64,000 nucleotides of DNA, taken from the NCBI GenBank assembly GCA_002104905.1, contig MCFE01000068.1:123938-187937 (forward strand), written 5' to 3'. Shown in pieces: positions 49,777 through 59,868 of the stretch (position 1 is its first letter; every line of letters starts with the position of its first letter). Position numbers and translations under genes: made by a program. Under the pieces are notes generated by a model, which ran no database searches, had not been told where the DNA came from, and worked only from the letters and a program-made list of their open reading frames with translations. This stretch comes from Basidiobolus meristosporus CBS 931.73. Lineage: Eukaryota; Basidiobolomycota; Basidiobolomycetes; Basidiobolales; Basidiobolaceae.

Positions 49777-51083
49777 TTACTTGGAGTGTCCATTTTCAAC
49801 ACTGGTGTGCTCATCCACCTGTGGGTTCACTGACATGATTTCAGAAGAGATGGCCCCTTCATCGTTTACAACCACTATTGCCGGTGCATTGTTGACCATT
49901 CGCACGCCACGCCCTTCTGCAGCGAGCTCTCTCCTTAACAATTCGTCGCTATACGTCGTTCCCTGAGCTTCGGAGCTACTCCCGCTCCAGGCTTTTGTTG
50001 TCAACATGTTACGATAATGATGAGCGAGCAACTGGGCATCTTTAACGGTTAATCTTAGTGAGTGCCGCTTAGGAGGATCTAACGCACCGGCTAGAGGTGA
50101 AAGCGAATTCACATCGCTGGCGGAAGTATTGCCCCTTCGGAGATAGACACTCCCACCTTTACCATCATACTCAGTATTCATTTTCTCGTTGACATATCTT
50201 CCACGAGGGTTTTTGGAACGTCTGCGTGCAATAAACACTGCCAATCCAAGAAGAAGAAATGCAACGGCACTCCCGACAGAAATTCCAGCAATGGCTCCAC
50301 CAGAGAGGCCACCACCAGTGGCTGAAGGGGGGTTGAGCAGAGATGGGTTAGGAGATGACTCGGTCATTTTCGGTACGTTAGGCTCTGAGGAAGGGGATGG
50401 CGCCAGTGTCTGGGCAGATGGAGGTGGGCCATTACCAAGTGCGACAGGAGGAATATATGGGAAACGAATGTCTTGATCGACGGATTAGAGGCGAGTTAAA
50501 ACACAGAGAGAAACAAGCACTAACCGAATATTGTGAAGGTTGGGCCTTTATCCACCCAGGAAGATTTATCATTCGGCGTGGATACGGTGAAATAAAAATT
50601 CTTTCCAGTAATATTTTGGGTTTCGGGGTATCCACTTTGCAGAAGATTAGTAATGGCGGTGCTGTTTTGTCGAGTATATGTGAGGAAGCCTTGGCTATTT
50701 GTAAGATTAAGCCACTGTTGTACTGGTTTGTAGTCATCCTCTTCTGTATACAGCTTCACATCTACAAAGCCTACGGAAAGGAAAGTGGGATATTGGTAGT
50801 TCCACCTCAACAAGTATTCATGGCCACTAATCCACTGGTCACCCGCTGCTGGTAGACAATATATCTGAGGCCCGCAAGGAGAGGTATAATTGGAGGCTAC
50901 ATACGCAAAATGTTAAATTAGGTACCACGGCTTTCCTGAGCACAAACAACACTCACGATCAATAGGCTCAAAAGTGACGTTCTTAAATGGAGGCAGGTCT
51001 CCTCGACAAAAAGAGAAAGAGCCAGCAATAAGGGAGACTGGTAGAAGAAGTCGGGGATATTTCTCTAGTATTGAGAGGAACAT
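49777..51083 (-). CDS. Secreted-type I membrane glycoprotein, unknown function
   Basis: Three exons join in frame. The start at 51083 gives a signal-peptide-like N terminus (MFLSILEKYPRLLLPVSLIA, cleavage likely before GDLPPFK). The lumenal or external domain has a Cys pair region (NYTSPCGPQIYCLPAAGDQW) and several N-glycosylation sequons (NVT, NYT, NLT, NST, NIT). It is Tyr/Trp-rich (YLLRWNYQYPTFLSVGFVDV). A Ser/Pro/Gly linker leads to one TM helix (AIAGISVGSAVAFLLLGLAV) with a basic stop-transfer (FIARRRSKNPRGR). A cytosolic tail of about 130 residues follows. The layout resembles fungal cell-surface sensors and ER/Golgi type I proteins; no specific family is assigned. Confidence 0.75.
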
Positions 51084-51807
51084 AGAGGGTATAACTTGGG
51101 AATAACTCTATACAAATTTGAACAAGTAGAGGGTATAAAGACAAAAGACGAAAGATCAATGCTAAACAGTGAAAAAAGTGCCGAACAAGAATCCCGATGT
51201 ATTGATGAGGCTTTTATTTCTGGAAACAATCTCAAGGCCTATACCCTAGCCATAACTCTTAATATAGAGTGGTTTTTTGAATTAGCCCGTTTCCCTAAAA
51301 TAGTCATGGCCAATGGGGAGTATCGCACTGTTACGCAAGGATGCTTTCCAGATAGCGTCAGTGGCCACACTCCCGGCGTCAATACTAGAGCTCTTTGGCA
51401 GCTGGAGAATATGACGTCTTTAATCTATTTCAGAGACATTTAATGATACGCTTCAAAATGTGCATGATGGTAACTGAAATCAGCCAGCTTCCTTATTTAA
51501 CCATGTATAGGCATAGTGCAGAAAATTCCTAGCAGCCGCATGGCTTAATTAGCCTCGAACAAATACTGTTGACCCCACAATGGGCTTAATCCTCCACTAA
51601 TGCTAATGGTTGCTACCACTCAGTACTGACAATAGCACCGTTACCAATGCATTATTAAACTGCTACCAATGACCTGTTTCATCAAGCAATTGGTTTAAAG
51701 TTGATTATCCCTTCACCTATATATATCCACCACTGCCTCAGTCCACATCCACCAGTGTAGCATAGTGCTTGCCTAAAATCACAACTGGTTGTCGTACATA
51801 GCATTGC
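51084..51807. other. Divergent promoter region
   Basis: About 720 bp between divergent genes. A plus-strand frame of 115 codons (51096-51443) begins in the presumed 5' UTR of the glycoprotein gene and has no recognisable motif, so it is not called. A TATATATAT run at 51718 belongs to the cyclin promoter. Confidence 0.5.
51718..51726 (+). promoter_or_regulatory. TATA-like element of the cyclin gene
   Basis: TATATATAT followed by CCACCACTGCC, about 80-90 bases before the ATG at 51808. This is a normal distance for a TATA box plus a short 5' UTR. Confidence 0.4.
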
Positions 51808-52605
51808 TTGCCTACAGTCATTCGTAGTGTTGCTTTCCTAACTCATTCTCGATACGGCACCCACCCCAGATACAGCTCCAATCCCAATTCTAGCCTTAAT
51901 TACTTCCCAAATTTAGCCATGCTTGAACACATTCGCCTCAACTCTACAGAAGCTACCTTGGAAAGGTACTTTCCAAAAAAGGCTGCTGCTAAAACCATCA
52001 AACCGGAAAATAGGCCATCTAAAACTCTATTGGGTACTGCTTCGATCTCCGAGCATGAGAGATCAAGGGTGGAGGCCAATAGCAAGCTGCATGTTATGAG
52101 TATCGTTGCAAATACCATCGAGCATATTTTTGAATGCGGCAGCGAAGGAAGTGAAAGCGCATTACCTCCGTTGGATGAATTTATCCATCGAATTCATCGA
52201 AAAGGCAACTTGTCCATTACAAACCTGCTTACCGCGCTACTGTTTCTTGTTAGACTGAAGGAGTATCATCCATCATGCAAAGGTACATATGGTTCTGGAC
52301 ACAGGCTGTTCTTTTCTGCAGTCATTATTGCCAACAAATATCTTTATGATGGCGCCTACCACAACACTTCATGGGTAAGACTTGCTGAGGGAAGATATAG
52401 CCTAATCGAAATCAATCAGATGGAGTGTGAGCTGCTAGGGCTGCTGAGATACCAGCTACATGTCAAAAAAGAGGACTGGATGGAGTATGCTAGGATAATG
52501 GACACAAAGCTAACCAAGTCCTGGTTCAAGCGTGGGTTTGAGGGGCCAGAGAATCATCTGTTCGAGAGGTTGGTCAAAAATATCGATTGGCCATTACAGA
52601 AGTAA
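51808..52605 (+). CDS. Pho80/Pcl-type cyclin
   Basis: Intronless, up to 265 residues. The first 70 or so residues are polar. The cyclin box begins VMSIVANTIEHIFECG and includes LPPLDEFIHRIHRKGNLSIT, NLLTALLFLVRLKEY and GSGHRLFFSAVIIANKYLYD. It continues YHNTSWVRLAEGRYSLIEIN and QMECELLGLLRYQLHV. The HRxFxxAxxxAxKYLxD and ME-LLxLLxxxLxV pattern is that of the fungal Pho80/Pcl cyclins that pair with Pho85-like CDKs in phosphate, glycogen and morphogenesis control. Partner and process are not shown by the sequence. Translation could also start at the internal ATG 51919 (MLEHIRLNSTEATLERYF). Confidence 0.85.
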   Translation: MPTVIRSVAFLTHSRYGTHPRYSSNPNSSLNYFPNLAMLEHIRLNSTEATLERYFPKKAAAKTIKPENRPSKTLLGTASISEHERSRVEANSKLHVMSIVANTIEHIFECGSEGSESALPPLDEFIHRIHRKGNLSITNLLTALLFLVRLKEYHPSCKGTYGSGHRLFFSAVIIANKYLYDGAYHNTSWVRLAEGRYSLIEINQMECELLGLLRYQLHVKKEDWMEYARIMDTKLTKSWFKRGFEGPENHLFERLVKNIDWPLQK

Positions 52606-54177
52606 CCATACAAATCACTGAAGTGACCATACACTAAACCCTACACACTACGTAGACCGGCCGACTCCATCATACCTCAGTACCTTGTCATTTATGTAGT
52701 ACATACATAGAATTAATCATATAACGTGCATTCCACCCATCTCAATAAAATACAGAGTGATTAAGCTAACTAGGCAAGAGATTTGTCTCAACTGAGGAGG
52801 GGGTGGGAATAGCCCAATTCGGAGCAGCAAAGTCTTGTTCCAACTGGGTCATCGTACGGGCTATAAAAGTAGCAAAGTGGCTAACATGTATATACACCCC
52901 AAAAGCTGTTCCCCCTCTACTGTAGAGGCTCCTTGTTTGTAGACACTGTAGCTTGTAACACCATATAGTAAGAACCTGATCCCATTTCTCTTAACACAGG
53001 TGTCCTTCCCTATTGCGGCCCCCTACATATCTGGGGGATATTGTGATCTGTATAACAGCAAAATGGAGACCGTTATCAACCCTACACTCAACAGATGGGT
53101 TGATGGAGCATCATTTTCGTGTTTCCCCAAGCGGGCGGCGAGGAAGGACTTTTTGATAGAGATTTGAGGGATGCCAATGGGAGTGGGAATGGGCTGAACC
53201 CTATCGTTTAATGTAAGATCCTTCTCCGACTCTAAAAAGGCCAAATCGTTCTAGGGCGAGTGGAAATGTTGAATGCATTTTGGTATTTGGCCAACCTTTT
53301 GGTCATTACTCGAGAACAAGTGCGCAACTACAACCTGAGTGACCTCTTTGTGACTGGAGTTGCTGGTCCCAACCAAGTCTCGACGTGTCTCAGGCAATTT
53401 GTGAGGTTTTTTGATCAGCTACGCAGTGCCGGCGCACTTACTGCCTAGTATCAGTGCTGACGTTCGCAACAAAAATCTAGCCATAGAGGGAAATTCGCTA
53501 TCTTGTGCCTTAATTTCCCCAACGATATTTGAAAGACTCAGCATGAGGTCAGGTGTGCAGGCAAAATCAGCCACCACCAGTCGGGGAATTCCATTGACAA
53601 GCTGGGATGTAATAAAGCGAGCGCTGGGGCAATAATTGTGATGTGGTCTGGGTAGCCACTCAAGCCTTCTAATTGGTTGGTTTTACGAACTATTGGTAAC
53701 CTTAAATTTGTCGCACCATTCAGCCCAATCGGTTGCTACTGGCCAATTGATGCGCATGATCCACAAACAGTCGGAACACCATACCAGCAACATAATATCA
53801 TTGACGAATCCAACATACCGTTCGAGAACAGGCAGCGGATTGAATTTTGAAGATATGCTTTGATTATTGCTTGAATTGGGGATCCATTGCAGACTTATCC
53901 GACTTATCAGAAAACCACCTGAATCCGCCTGTGTAATCTCAATATGTCGAACTTTTTGACCAATTAGACCACTTATCTAACTACATAAATAAGCTTGATT
54001 GCGATTCTTGCATCAATGGAAGCAGGGATTAGTAGATAACTTGTGGTTACTCATTCCCGGATCAGGGGGAGGAGAAAGTCTCTGTATTGTTTAAATCTTA
54101 ATTCCCTAGTACTAATCTAAAGTACCAGCTGAGCGTTCATAAATCTCTGAAGTAAATATTTGCACCTGTGCCTGTTT
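52606..54177. other. Gene-poor transition to the LINE array
   Basis: About 1.6 kb with no convincing gene. Short frames (53023-53244 minus; 53260-53448 and 53411-53635 plus) lack known motifs and may be remnants of something degraded. It ends at the TTAGGGTTAGGG next to the first LINE. Confidence 0.5.
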
Positions 54178-54195
54178 TTAGGGTTAGGGGGGGGG
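54178..54195 (+). repeat. Two telomere-type TTAGGG units leading into the LINE G-run
   Basis: TTTTTAGGGTTAGGGGGGGG: two exact TTAGGG units, the second running into a stretch of nine G. It marks the border between host sequence and the 3' end of the first LINE copy. Confidence 0.75.
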
Positions 54196-54201
54196 AGACA
54201 G

Positions 54202-54215
54202 TCACCAACAGGTGA
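54202..54215 (-). other. LINE 3'-terminal hairpin, copy A1
   Basis: Plus strand TCACCAACAGGTGA: a 5-base stem TCACC/GGTGA with loop AACA, just inside the terminal G-run. Also present in A2 (59821-59834) and A3 (63204-63217). In subfamily B (56038-56052) the same stem carries a different loop, AAGTT. Confidence 0.7.
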
Positions 54216-54347
54216 AATCTTTATTTCAGTTGAAACAAAGAAGCAAGCGCTACTGTTGTAGCTTTGATACAAGAGTGTGTGGCTGAGGGGAATTTGTAGG
54301 TAAGTTTACAAGAAGTGAAGATAGTTCTTCAGTGCTCAAGACACTGT

Positions 54348-55970
54348 TCAGGGGGAGGGGGGGGGTAGCACAAGGGGTAAGAATGATTTGTGAACAACAT
54401 TAATGAGGGGAATACAATAAGGATTGATATTCATCATAAAGGGAGTGTGCTGCTTCAGATATTGCTGCCAAAGGTCTGTCAAGTACTTCAGGTAGGCCAG
54501 CTTGGGTTTTTCTGACTGCAGAATATAGTGAGCAAACTTCTTAACTTCAGGATCTCCAAGTATAGTTCTCCAGCAGGAGCCAGGTGTAGTGTGATGTGTT
54601 CTCTTCCATGCCTTAATCAGTGGGTTGCTGCAGTGGTGAAGTCTGAGGTATAATCTGGTTCTAAGGTAGAGAAGTCTGATCTTATAGGGCATAAACCCAA
54701 AAGCACCAAGAATAGCATGTCTGTAGGGGCATTCAGGCAAATGAGGCACCAAGGAGGTAATGCACCATACTGCAAACTTGTCAAGCTTAGTGCAGTCTCT
54801 AGAAGTAAGAGAGAGAAGTGGTAAGCCAAATTCCAGGACAGGGAAGACAAACTGCTTGAGTAGAAGGAGGCAGCTGGGAGCTGAAGTTGTAGGAGGAGTA
54901 ACAGCCAGTAGCTTGTGGAGTGCCTGTCTTGCAAGGATAATTCTCTTCTTCAGGTGTGCTCCAGAGTCTAGTCCAGTAGGAAGGAAAGGAAAGCCAAGAT
55001 ATGTAGCAGAAACCTGAGCAGGTAGAGTGGAGCTCTCCAAGTCTATGGGAGAGCCCAAAGGTACTGTCTTTGCAATGGAAAGCTGGAGATTATTCTTCTG
55101 CAGATACTGGTGGATGGTCTGGGAATCTTGTTGCACATTGGAGGAGGATATTCTGATGTCATCAGCAAAGAGAGTAACCAGGCAGTCAGCTGAGAGTCTT
55201 GGGAAGTCATTCAGGAAGATGGCAAACAGTATAGGACCAAGCACAGAGCCTTGAACCACTCCATTAGGAACTGAGAACACAGCTGATTGCTCACTTGGGT
55301 GCAGAATTCTTGCTTGTGGATCCAGAAACAGAGACCTGACAAGGAGGGTGAGAGAGGTACTGGAGAAGCATTGCAACTTGGACCAAAGCAGATTTCTGTC
55401 AACTGAATCAAAGGCCTTAGTAATATCAAACAGAACAGAGGGATACTTGCACTGGAGAGAGTGATCTTGGCTAAGTATGACTGCATATTCCAAGGAGAGG
55501 CCAGGAACAAAGCCAAACTGTGCAGGATGAAACTTGAGAGAGTCAGAGTAGAGCTCCTGAGCAAGCAGAAGCTCAAACACCTTTCTGCAGGTGGGCAGCA
55601 GAGATATTGGCCTGTAGGAGCTAGGATCCAGGTGCTTTCCTTTACCCTTGTACAGTGGCAGAACATTTGCAAAGGACCATTCCTCAGGAGTAGAAAGCTG
55701 GGCTGAGCATTGCTGAAACAGTGGAAGCAGAAGTGCAGACATGGCCTTGGTACTAGTCTTCAGAAGCTCATAAGAGATTGTGTCCACACCTGGAGCAGTA
55801 GAGTTGGGAAGCCTCTTGAGCACATTATGGATTCTCCCTTGATCAAGTGCAAGTGGGATGGGCAGAGTCTTGAAGTCAGGATGAAAGCCAGGAGTTGAGT
55901 ACTGCTTTGTAGAGAAGAAGATGTTAGCCAGCTGTTCTGTTGAAGGTAACTTCCTGGAAGAGGGCCTCAT
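54348..55970 (-). pseudogene. LINE A1 reverse transcriptase fragment
   Basis: Open frame of 540 codons covering the RT and C-terminal region. Motifs: STAPGVDTISYELLK, PLYKGKGKHLDPSSYRPISL, FDITKAFDSVDRNLL, NGVVQGSVLGPILFAIFLND and the catalytic FADDIRI. The N-terminal endonuclease is absent through 5' truncation. The last residues differ from copy 2: a longer G-run near 54352-54366 shifts the frame, so the protein ends LPLVLPPPSP instead of continuing about 40 residues. It cannot be autonomous. Confidence 0.9.
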
Positions 55971-56016
55971 TGCTCTGTAGAGTCTTGATACTGTTCTTGT
56001 TATAGAGTTGGAAGAT

Positions 56017-56029
56017 TGGGTTAGGGGGG
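56017..56029 (+). repeat. Telomere-like junction GGGTTAGGGGGG
   Basis: Lies exactly between the truncated 5' end of LINE copy A1 and the 3' end of the subfamily B element. The corresponding A2 sequence reads GAAGATTGCAGAGGC, so the GGTTAGGG is not part of element A. Confidence 0.75.
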
Positions 56030-56311
56030 AGGGAAAGTCACCAAGTTGGTGAAATCTTTATTTGAGTTAAGAACTAATCTAAGTACAAATAAAGAAGCCA
56101 ATTCAGAGGTCTAGAACCTCTCTAATAAGTAATCTAATTTATGTTTTGTTTCATCTCTAATGTTTGTTTCAATAAAGTAAAGCTCATCAGGGGTAAATAT
56201 AAAATTCAGGGGTTTTGGGGGGAGTACAAATTGTAGATGTTTCTGATCAATATAATCCAAGACTGGAACCCAGCCTGGGATTAGGTGCAGTAGTAAAGGT
56301 GTATGGACTTG

Positions 56312-58958
56312 TTAGTAGCTCTGCCACATAGATCTTAGATGGTCCTGAGCCAGTAGTCTTGGTTTCTCAGCTTTTTGAAGTTTTGAAGCAAGCTCTGTTA
56401 CTACAGCAGAGCCAACCAGGGTGTGCCAGCAAGAAGATTTCAGGGAGGAGTCAGATTGAAGCCATTGTTGGATGGAGGGGTTATGTGATTTCTGAAGTTT
56501 GACTAGGAAGGAAGCACAGAGATAGATCATTCGGATTTGGTATGGGTAGAACCCAAAGGCTCCATTAGTTGCATGGATATAGGGAGATACTGGAAGATAA
56601 GGTACCAAGGATCTGATACACTGATGGAGAAATTTATCCAGGCGGTGAAGTTCTCTGGAGGTTAGGGGTATAATGTGGAGACCAAATTCAAGTACTGGCA
56701 GCACATACTGCTTCAGAAGTATAGGGATCTTTTGAATTGGAGTGTCTGGAGTGACTACTACCAGAAGCTTTTTGAGAGCCTATTGGGCAAGACAGATCCT
56801 ATTATTCAGGTGGAGCTTGGAGTTAATCCCATGTTGACAAAACGGCAGACCTAGATATATTGCAGTTTGTTGTGGCAGAATGCTAGTGTTCTGTATAGTT
56901 GTAGTGCATCCTATTGGGACTGTCTTGGAAATTGAGAGTGAGAGGTTGTTGGCAGCCAAGTACTTCTCAATGATGGCAGTGTCTGCTATGGGATTAGGAG
57001 TAGCAATCTTGATATCATCCGCATAGAGAGTTAGTAGTGGATAGGGAGAATCTGGTGAGGGCCTTTTGGAAATAAAGGAAAGTCATGTAGGAATATCACA
57101 AATAATAAGGGACCTAGTACAGATCCTTGGACTACTCCATTTGGAACTTCATAAGTCTCTGATGTACAACTTGGATGCAAAATTTTGGCTGAGTTCTCAC
57201 AAAATAGAGAACGTACAAGAAGGGTCATTGGTAGTGTGGTAACTGCTAATAGCTTTCTCCAAAGCAGAGCTCTGTCCACAGAGTCAAAGGCTTTAGTAAT
57301 GTCAAACAGAATGGTTGGCAATGAGAATTGAAGTGAATGATCATGGCTTAGCACTACAGCCATATCCAAGGAGAGTTTGGGAAGAAGCCAAACTGAGAAG
57401 GATGGAATGGATATAGTTGAGATTGCAAGGATCTTGCTATTATAAGCTCAAAGATTTTCCGGCAGGTTGGTAGGAGTGAAACTGGCCGGTAAGAACCTGG
57501 GAGTGAGTGTTTCCCCTTCCCTTTGTATAAGGGTATTACATTTGCCTGTGACCAGGCCTTTGGGGTAGTCAATTGTTGGGCACAGATAGAGTAGAATGGG
57601 AGAAGTAAGTGACTCATTTTGGAGTAGCACACCCGGAGTAGATTGTAGGTAATCAAGTCATGTCCAGGTGCAGTATTTGCAGGAAGCTTCTTTAAAATTT
57701 TCTCCAGAAGCTTTGCTGAAACCAAAATTGGAGATGTTGTACTGCTAGATATGTCACCAGTATGGTAGAAAGGAGGAGTGGGATGCATGGTTGAATCAAA
57801 GAATATAGGGGCCAGTTTGTCTGGTGATGGTATACTCCTTGCTTGGGGTCTCATGGCTTTGTATACTCTTGATATGGACCTTGTGGTGGCATTCATATTT
57901 ACTAAGGGCAAGGTATCCATGATATGAGCCCATAATCTAGTATGCTCAGTGATCTGTAGTGACTTGGAGTAGGAGATTGCGCTTTCCAGGAGGTTCTGTG
58001 TTTTTGGGTTAGGGAAACATAGGTAGCTGGAATTTAAGGCAGAAATGATGGCTTTCCATTTAAGTTGGTTTGCAGATGGCTTTTGGTAGGACTTGGTGGG
58101 CAGGGCCAGACAGCCAGTGATTATGATGAAATGCTGGTAAAATAGCCATAATGCATTTACATCATCACAAATCCATGCAGGTAAGCTGGGAAATGCATAT
58201 TCTGTAAGCAAGGATAGGTAGTTGGCAAAGTCCTGTGTCTGTGATACTGAAGCTTTGGCTGGCAGGATTGTAAATGGCTGAAGAAGGGTGCCAATTGGTA
58301 GGGTTTTTCTGGCAGAAATGATAATATGTATTGGCTTGTGATCAGATTTCTCTAGTGAACCACAGCTGATATCCTCTGGAATGCTTGTAACCTGGTGGAT
58401 GTACTGTAAGGCAGCTGGAGTGGCTGTTACCCAGTCAACACAACGTTGAGCTTGCTGAGTGTTTACAGTGACCAGATGGTTTTGTCGGAGGAACTTTGTA
58501 AAGTGCTCCTCTTGGGTTCTAAGTCTGGATGAAATAGTGGTGATATTTTCAGGGTGGGGAATATTTATATCTCCCACTACCATACAAGGGATTGATGAGC
58601 TGTTAATGAATTCTGATGTGGCCAAGAAAATTGCCAGTGTTATGGAGTTAGACAGAGATGGAGGGAGATAGATAATAATGGCTACTATAGTTGGAAGTGT
58701 TAGAGCATAGCAGTAATACTCATAGATGATGGATACATTTGCTGAGGGTGCAAGCTTAGAAGATGAAAGAGCAACAAGTGCCATTGAGTGAGCTGGAAAT
58801 TTTGGGTGAGCAGATGAATATGCATTCAGTCTAGAGGGAAGTTTTGGCAACTTAACATCAATTAGTAGGAGCAAGTAATATTCCTTTTTCAGTAAGTTTT
58901 CTAATTCAGCTACAGTTGGAGTGATGGAGTTGCAATTGAGTAAGAGTATGTTCTGTAG
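56312..58958 (-). pseudogene. LINE B ORF2 (endonuclease-RT), frameshifted
   Basis: Pieces in different frames together cover a full ORF2. The N-terminal part (58958 down to 57354) encodes an APE-type endonuclease beginning LLLNCNSITP, then LLLIDVKLP, VVGDINIPHPEN, CVDWVTA and KSDHKPIHIII. The RT start follows (TAPGHDLITYNLL, PLYKGKGKHSLPGSYRPVSL). The next piece (57369-57031) has FDITKAFDSVDRALL and NGVVQGSVLGPLLFVIFL. The YADD region and C-terminal domain follow after a further frameshift. Inactive in its present form. Confidence 0.85.
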
Positions 58959-59429
58959 TCAGGCAGACTCTGAGGTTGCCTGTTCCTGCTGAAACTCTTG
59001 CACTGCCCTTTGTAAATTTCCAGAATTATTCCACAACTCTTCAAATGGAGCTTGCGTAATGTCTTTCAGGATTCTAATTGCTTCCTCTTTCAAGAAGTAG
59101 GCCACATCATAGGTTGGAGCCTGTTTCTTAATGGCAGCAAAGAAAGCCATAATTGCCATGTGAGCTGGGGGCTTGTTGAATATTCCTGGCTCAGTGTCCA
59201 TTGACTCTGGTGGAATGATTGTGAATTTGGTAGGCACCCAGTTTAGATTTTTTGCCAGATACTTAGTCAATGCAGTGGAGAAGTTTCTGTCTACAATCAT
59301 TTCTAGGATCTTTCCTCTTCTCCAAGCTAGGTTAACAATTTTTGAAGTGTCAATATTTAGAGAGCGGAATGTATGTCTGATGTTTGATATAGTAGTCCAT
59401 GGAACATTGCAAAGTATAGCAAGGACCAA
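58959..59429 (-). pseudogene. LINE B ORF1 C-terminal part
   Basis: Encodes the conserved ORF1 block VPWTTISNIRHTFRSLNIDT, SKIVNLAWRRGKILEMIVD and FNKPPAHMAIMAFFAAIKKQ, ending SESA followed by UGA. Upstream, at about 59430-59505, the homologous PPANLPQLQNW segment lies in another frame, so ORF1 has a frameshift. The UGA is followed by CUA and the frame continues directly into ORF2. Confidence 0.8.
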
Positions 59430-59803
59430 TTCTGGAGCTGAGGTAAGTTTGCTGGAGGCTTATAGGTAGACTTCCTGGCAGGTTGTGTGGTAGGCTTTAG
59501 TGTTTCCAAGGTAGCAAGTTGTGGTTGAGACTTTTTGGAATTACGTATGACTTTGGAAAGAATTCTGCAGCACTGTGTCAGGAATGTTAGTACTTTGATG
59601 GTGCAGGCTGGCTCCTGGTACTGCTTTGTAGAATACTGAGTATGTCTCTTTTGTTTCCTTTATCCAAGTGCTATGCTGGAATGGATTTGGGAAAGACTCA
59701 GGTATCAATCTGTTGATTTCAAGTTCAGACAGTTTAGATTGTTGTAAGCATCCATGACTATATTATGACATCTGAAGATTGAAGTATGAAGTAGGTAATA
59801 TCT

Positions 59804-59814
59804 GGTTAGGGGGG
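59804..59814 (+). repeat. Telomere-like junction GGTTAGGGGGG
   Basis: CTGGTTAGGGGGGAGACAG at the border between the 5' side of element B and the 3' end of LINE copy A2. Confidence 0.7.
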
Positions 59815-59868
59815 AGACAGTCACCAACAGGTGAAATCTTTATTTCAGTTGAAACAAAGAAGCCAGCG

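Larger units (their letters stand above)
54187..56017 (-). mobile_element. LINE subfamily A, copy 1 (5'-truncated)
   Basis: Minus-strand non-LTR retrotransposon. The 3' end lies on the left (G-run at 54187-54195, hairpin 54202-54215). The copy stops on the right at about 56017, inside the linker before the RT domain, so endonuclease and ORF1 are missing. It is nearly identical to copy 2 (59809-63188). The left border carries two TTAGGG units and the right border GGGTTAGGG. Confidence 0.9.
56024..59803 (-). mobile_element. LINE subfamily B, decayed copy
   Basis: Related to subfamily A (same domain order, same stop between ORFs, same 3' hairpin) but clearly diverged at the protein level. The 3' end with G-run is at 56024-56029 and the hairpin at 56038-56052. 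ORF2 is broken by frameshifts near 57365 and 57050 and by an in-frame stop near 56780. ORF1 is also frameshifted near 59430. The 5' limit abuts CTGGTTAGGGGGG at about 59803. Confidence 0.85.

Noticed and set aside
51096-51443. 115-codon plus-strand frame antisense to the glycoprotein 5' region
   Set aside because: Overlaps the region expected to be promoter and 5' UTR; no recognisable domain, and stop-free length is within chance for this base composition.
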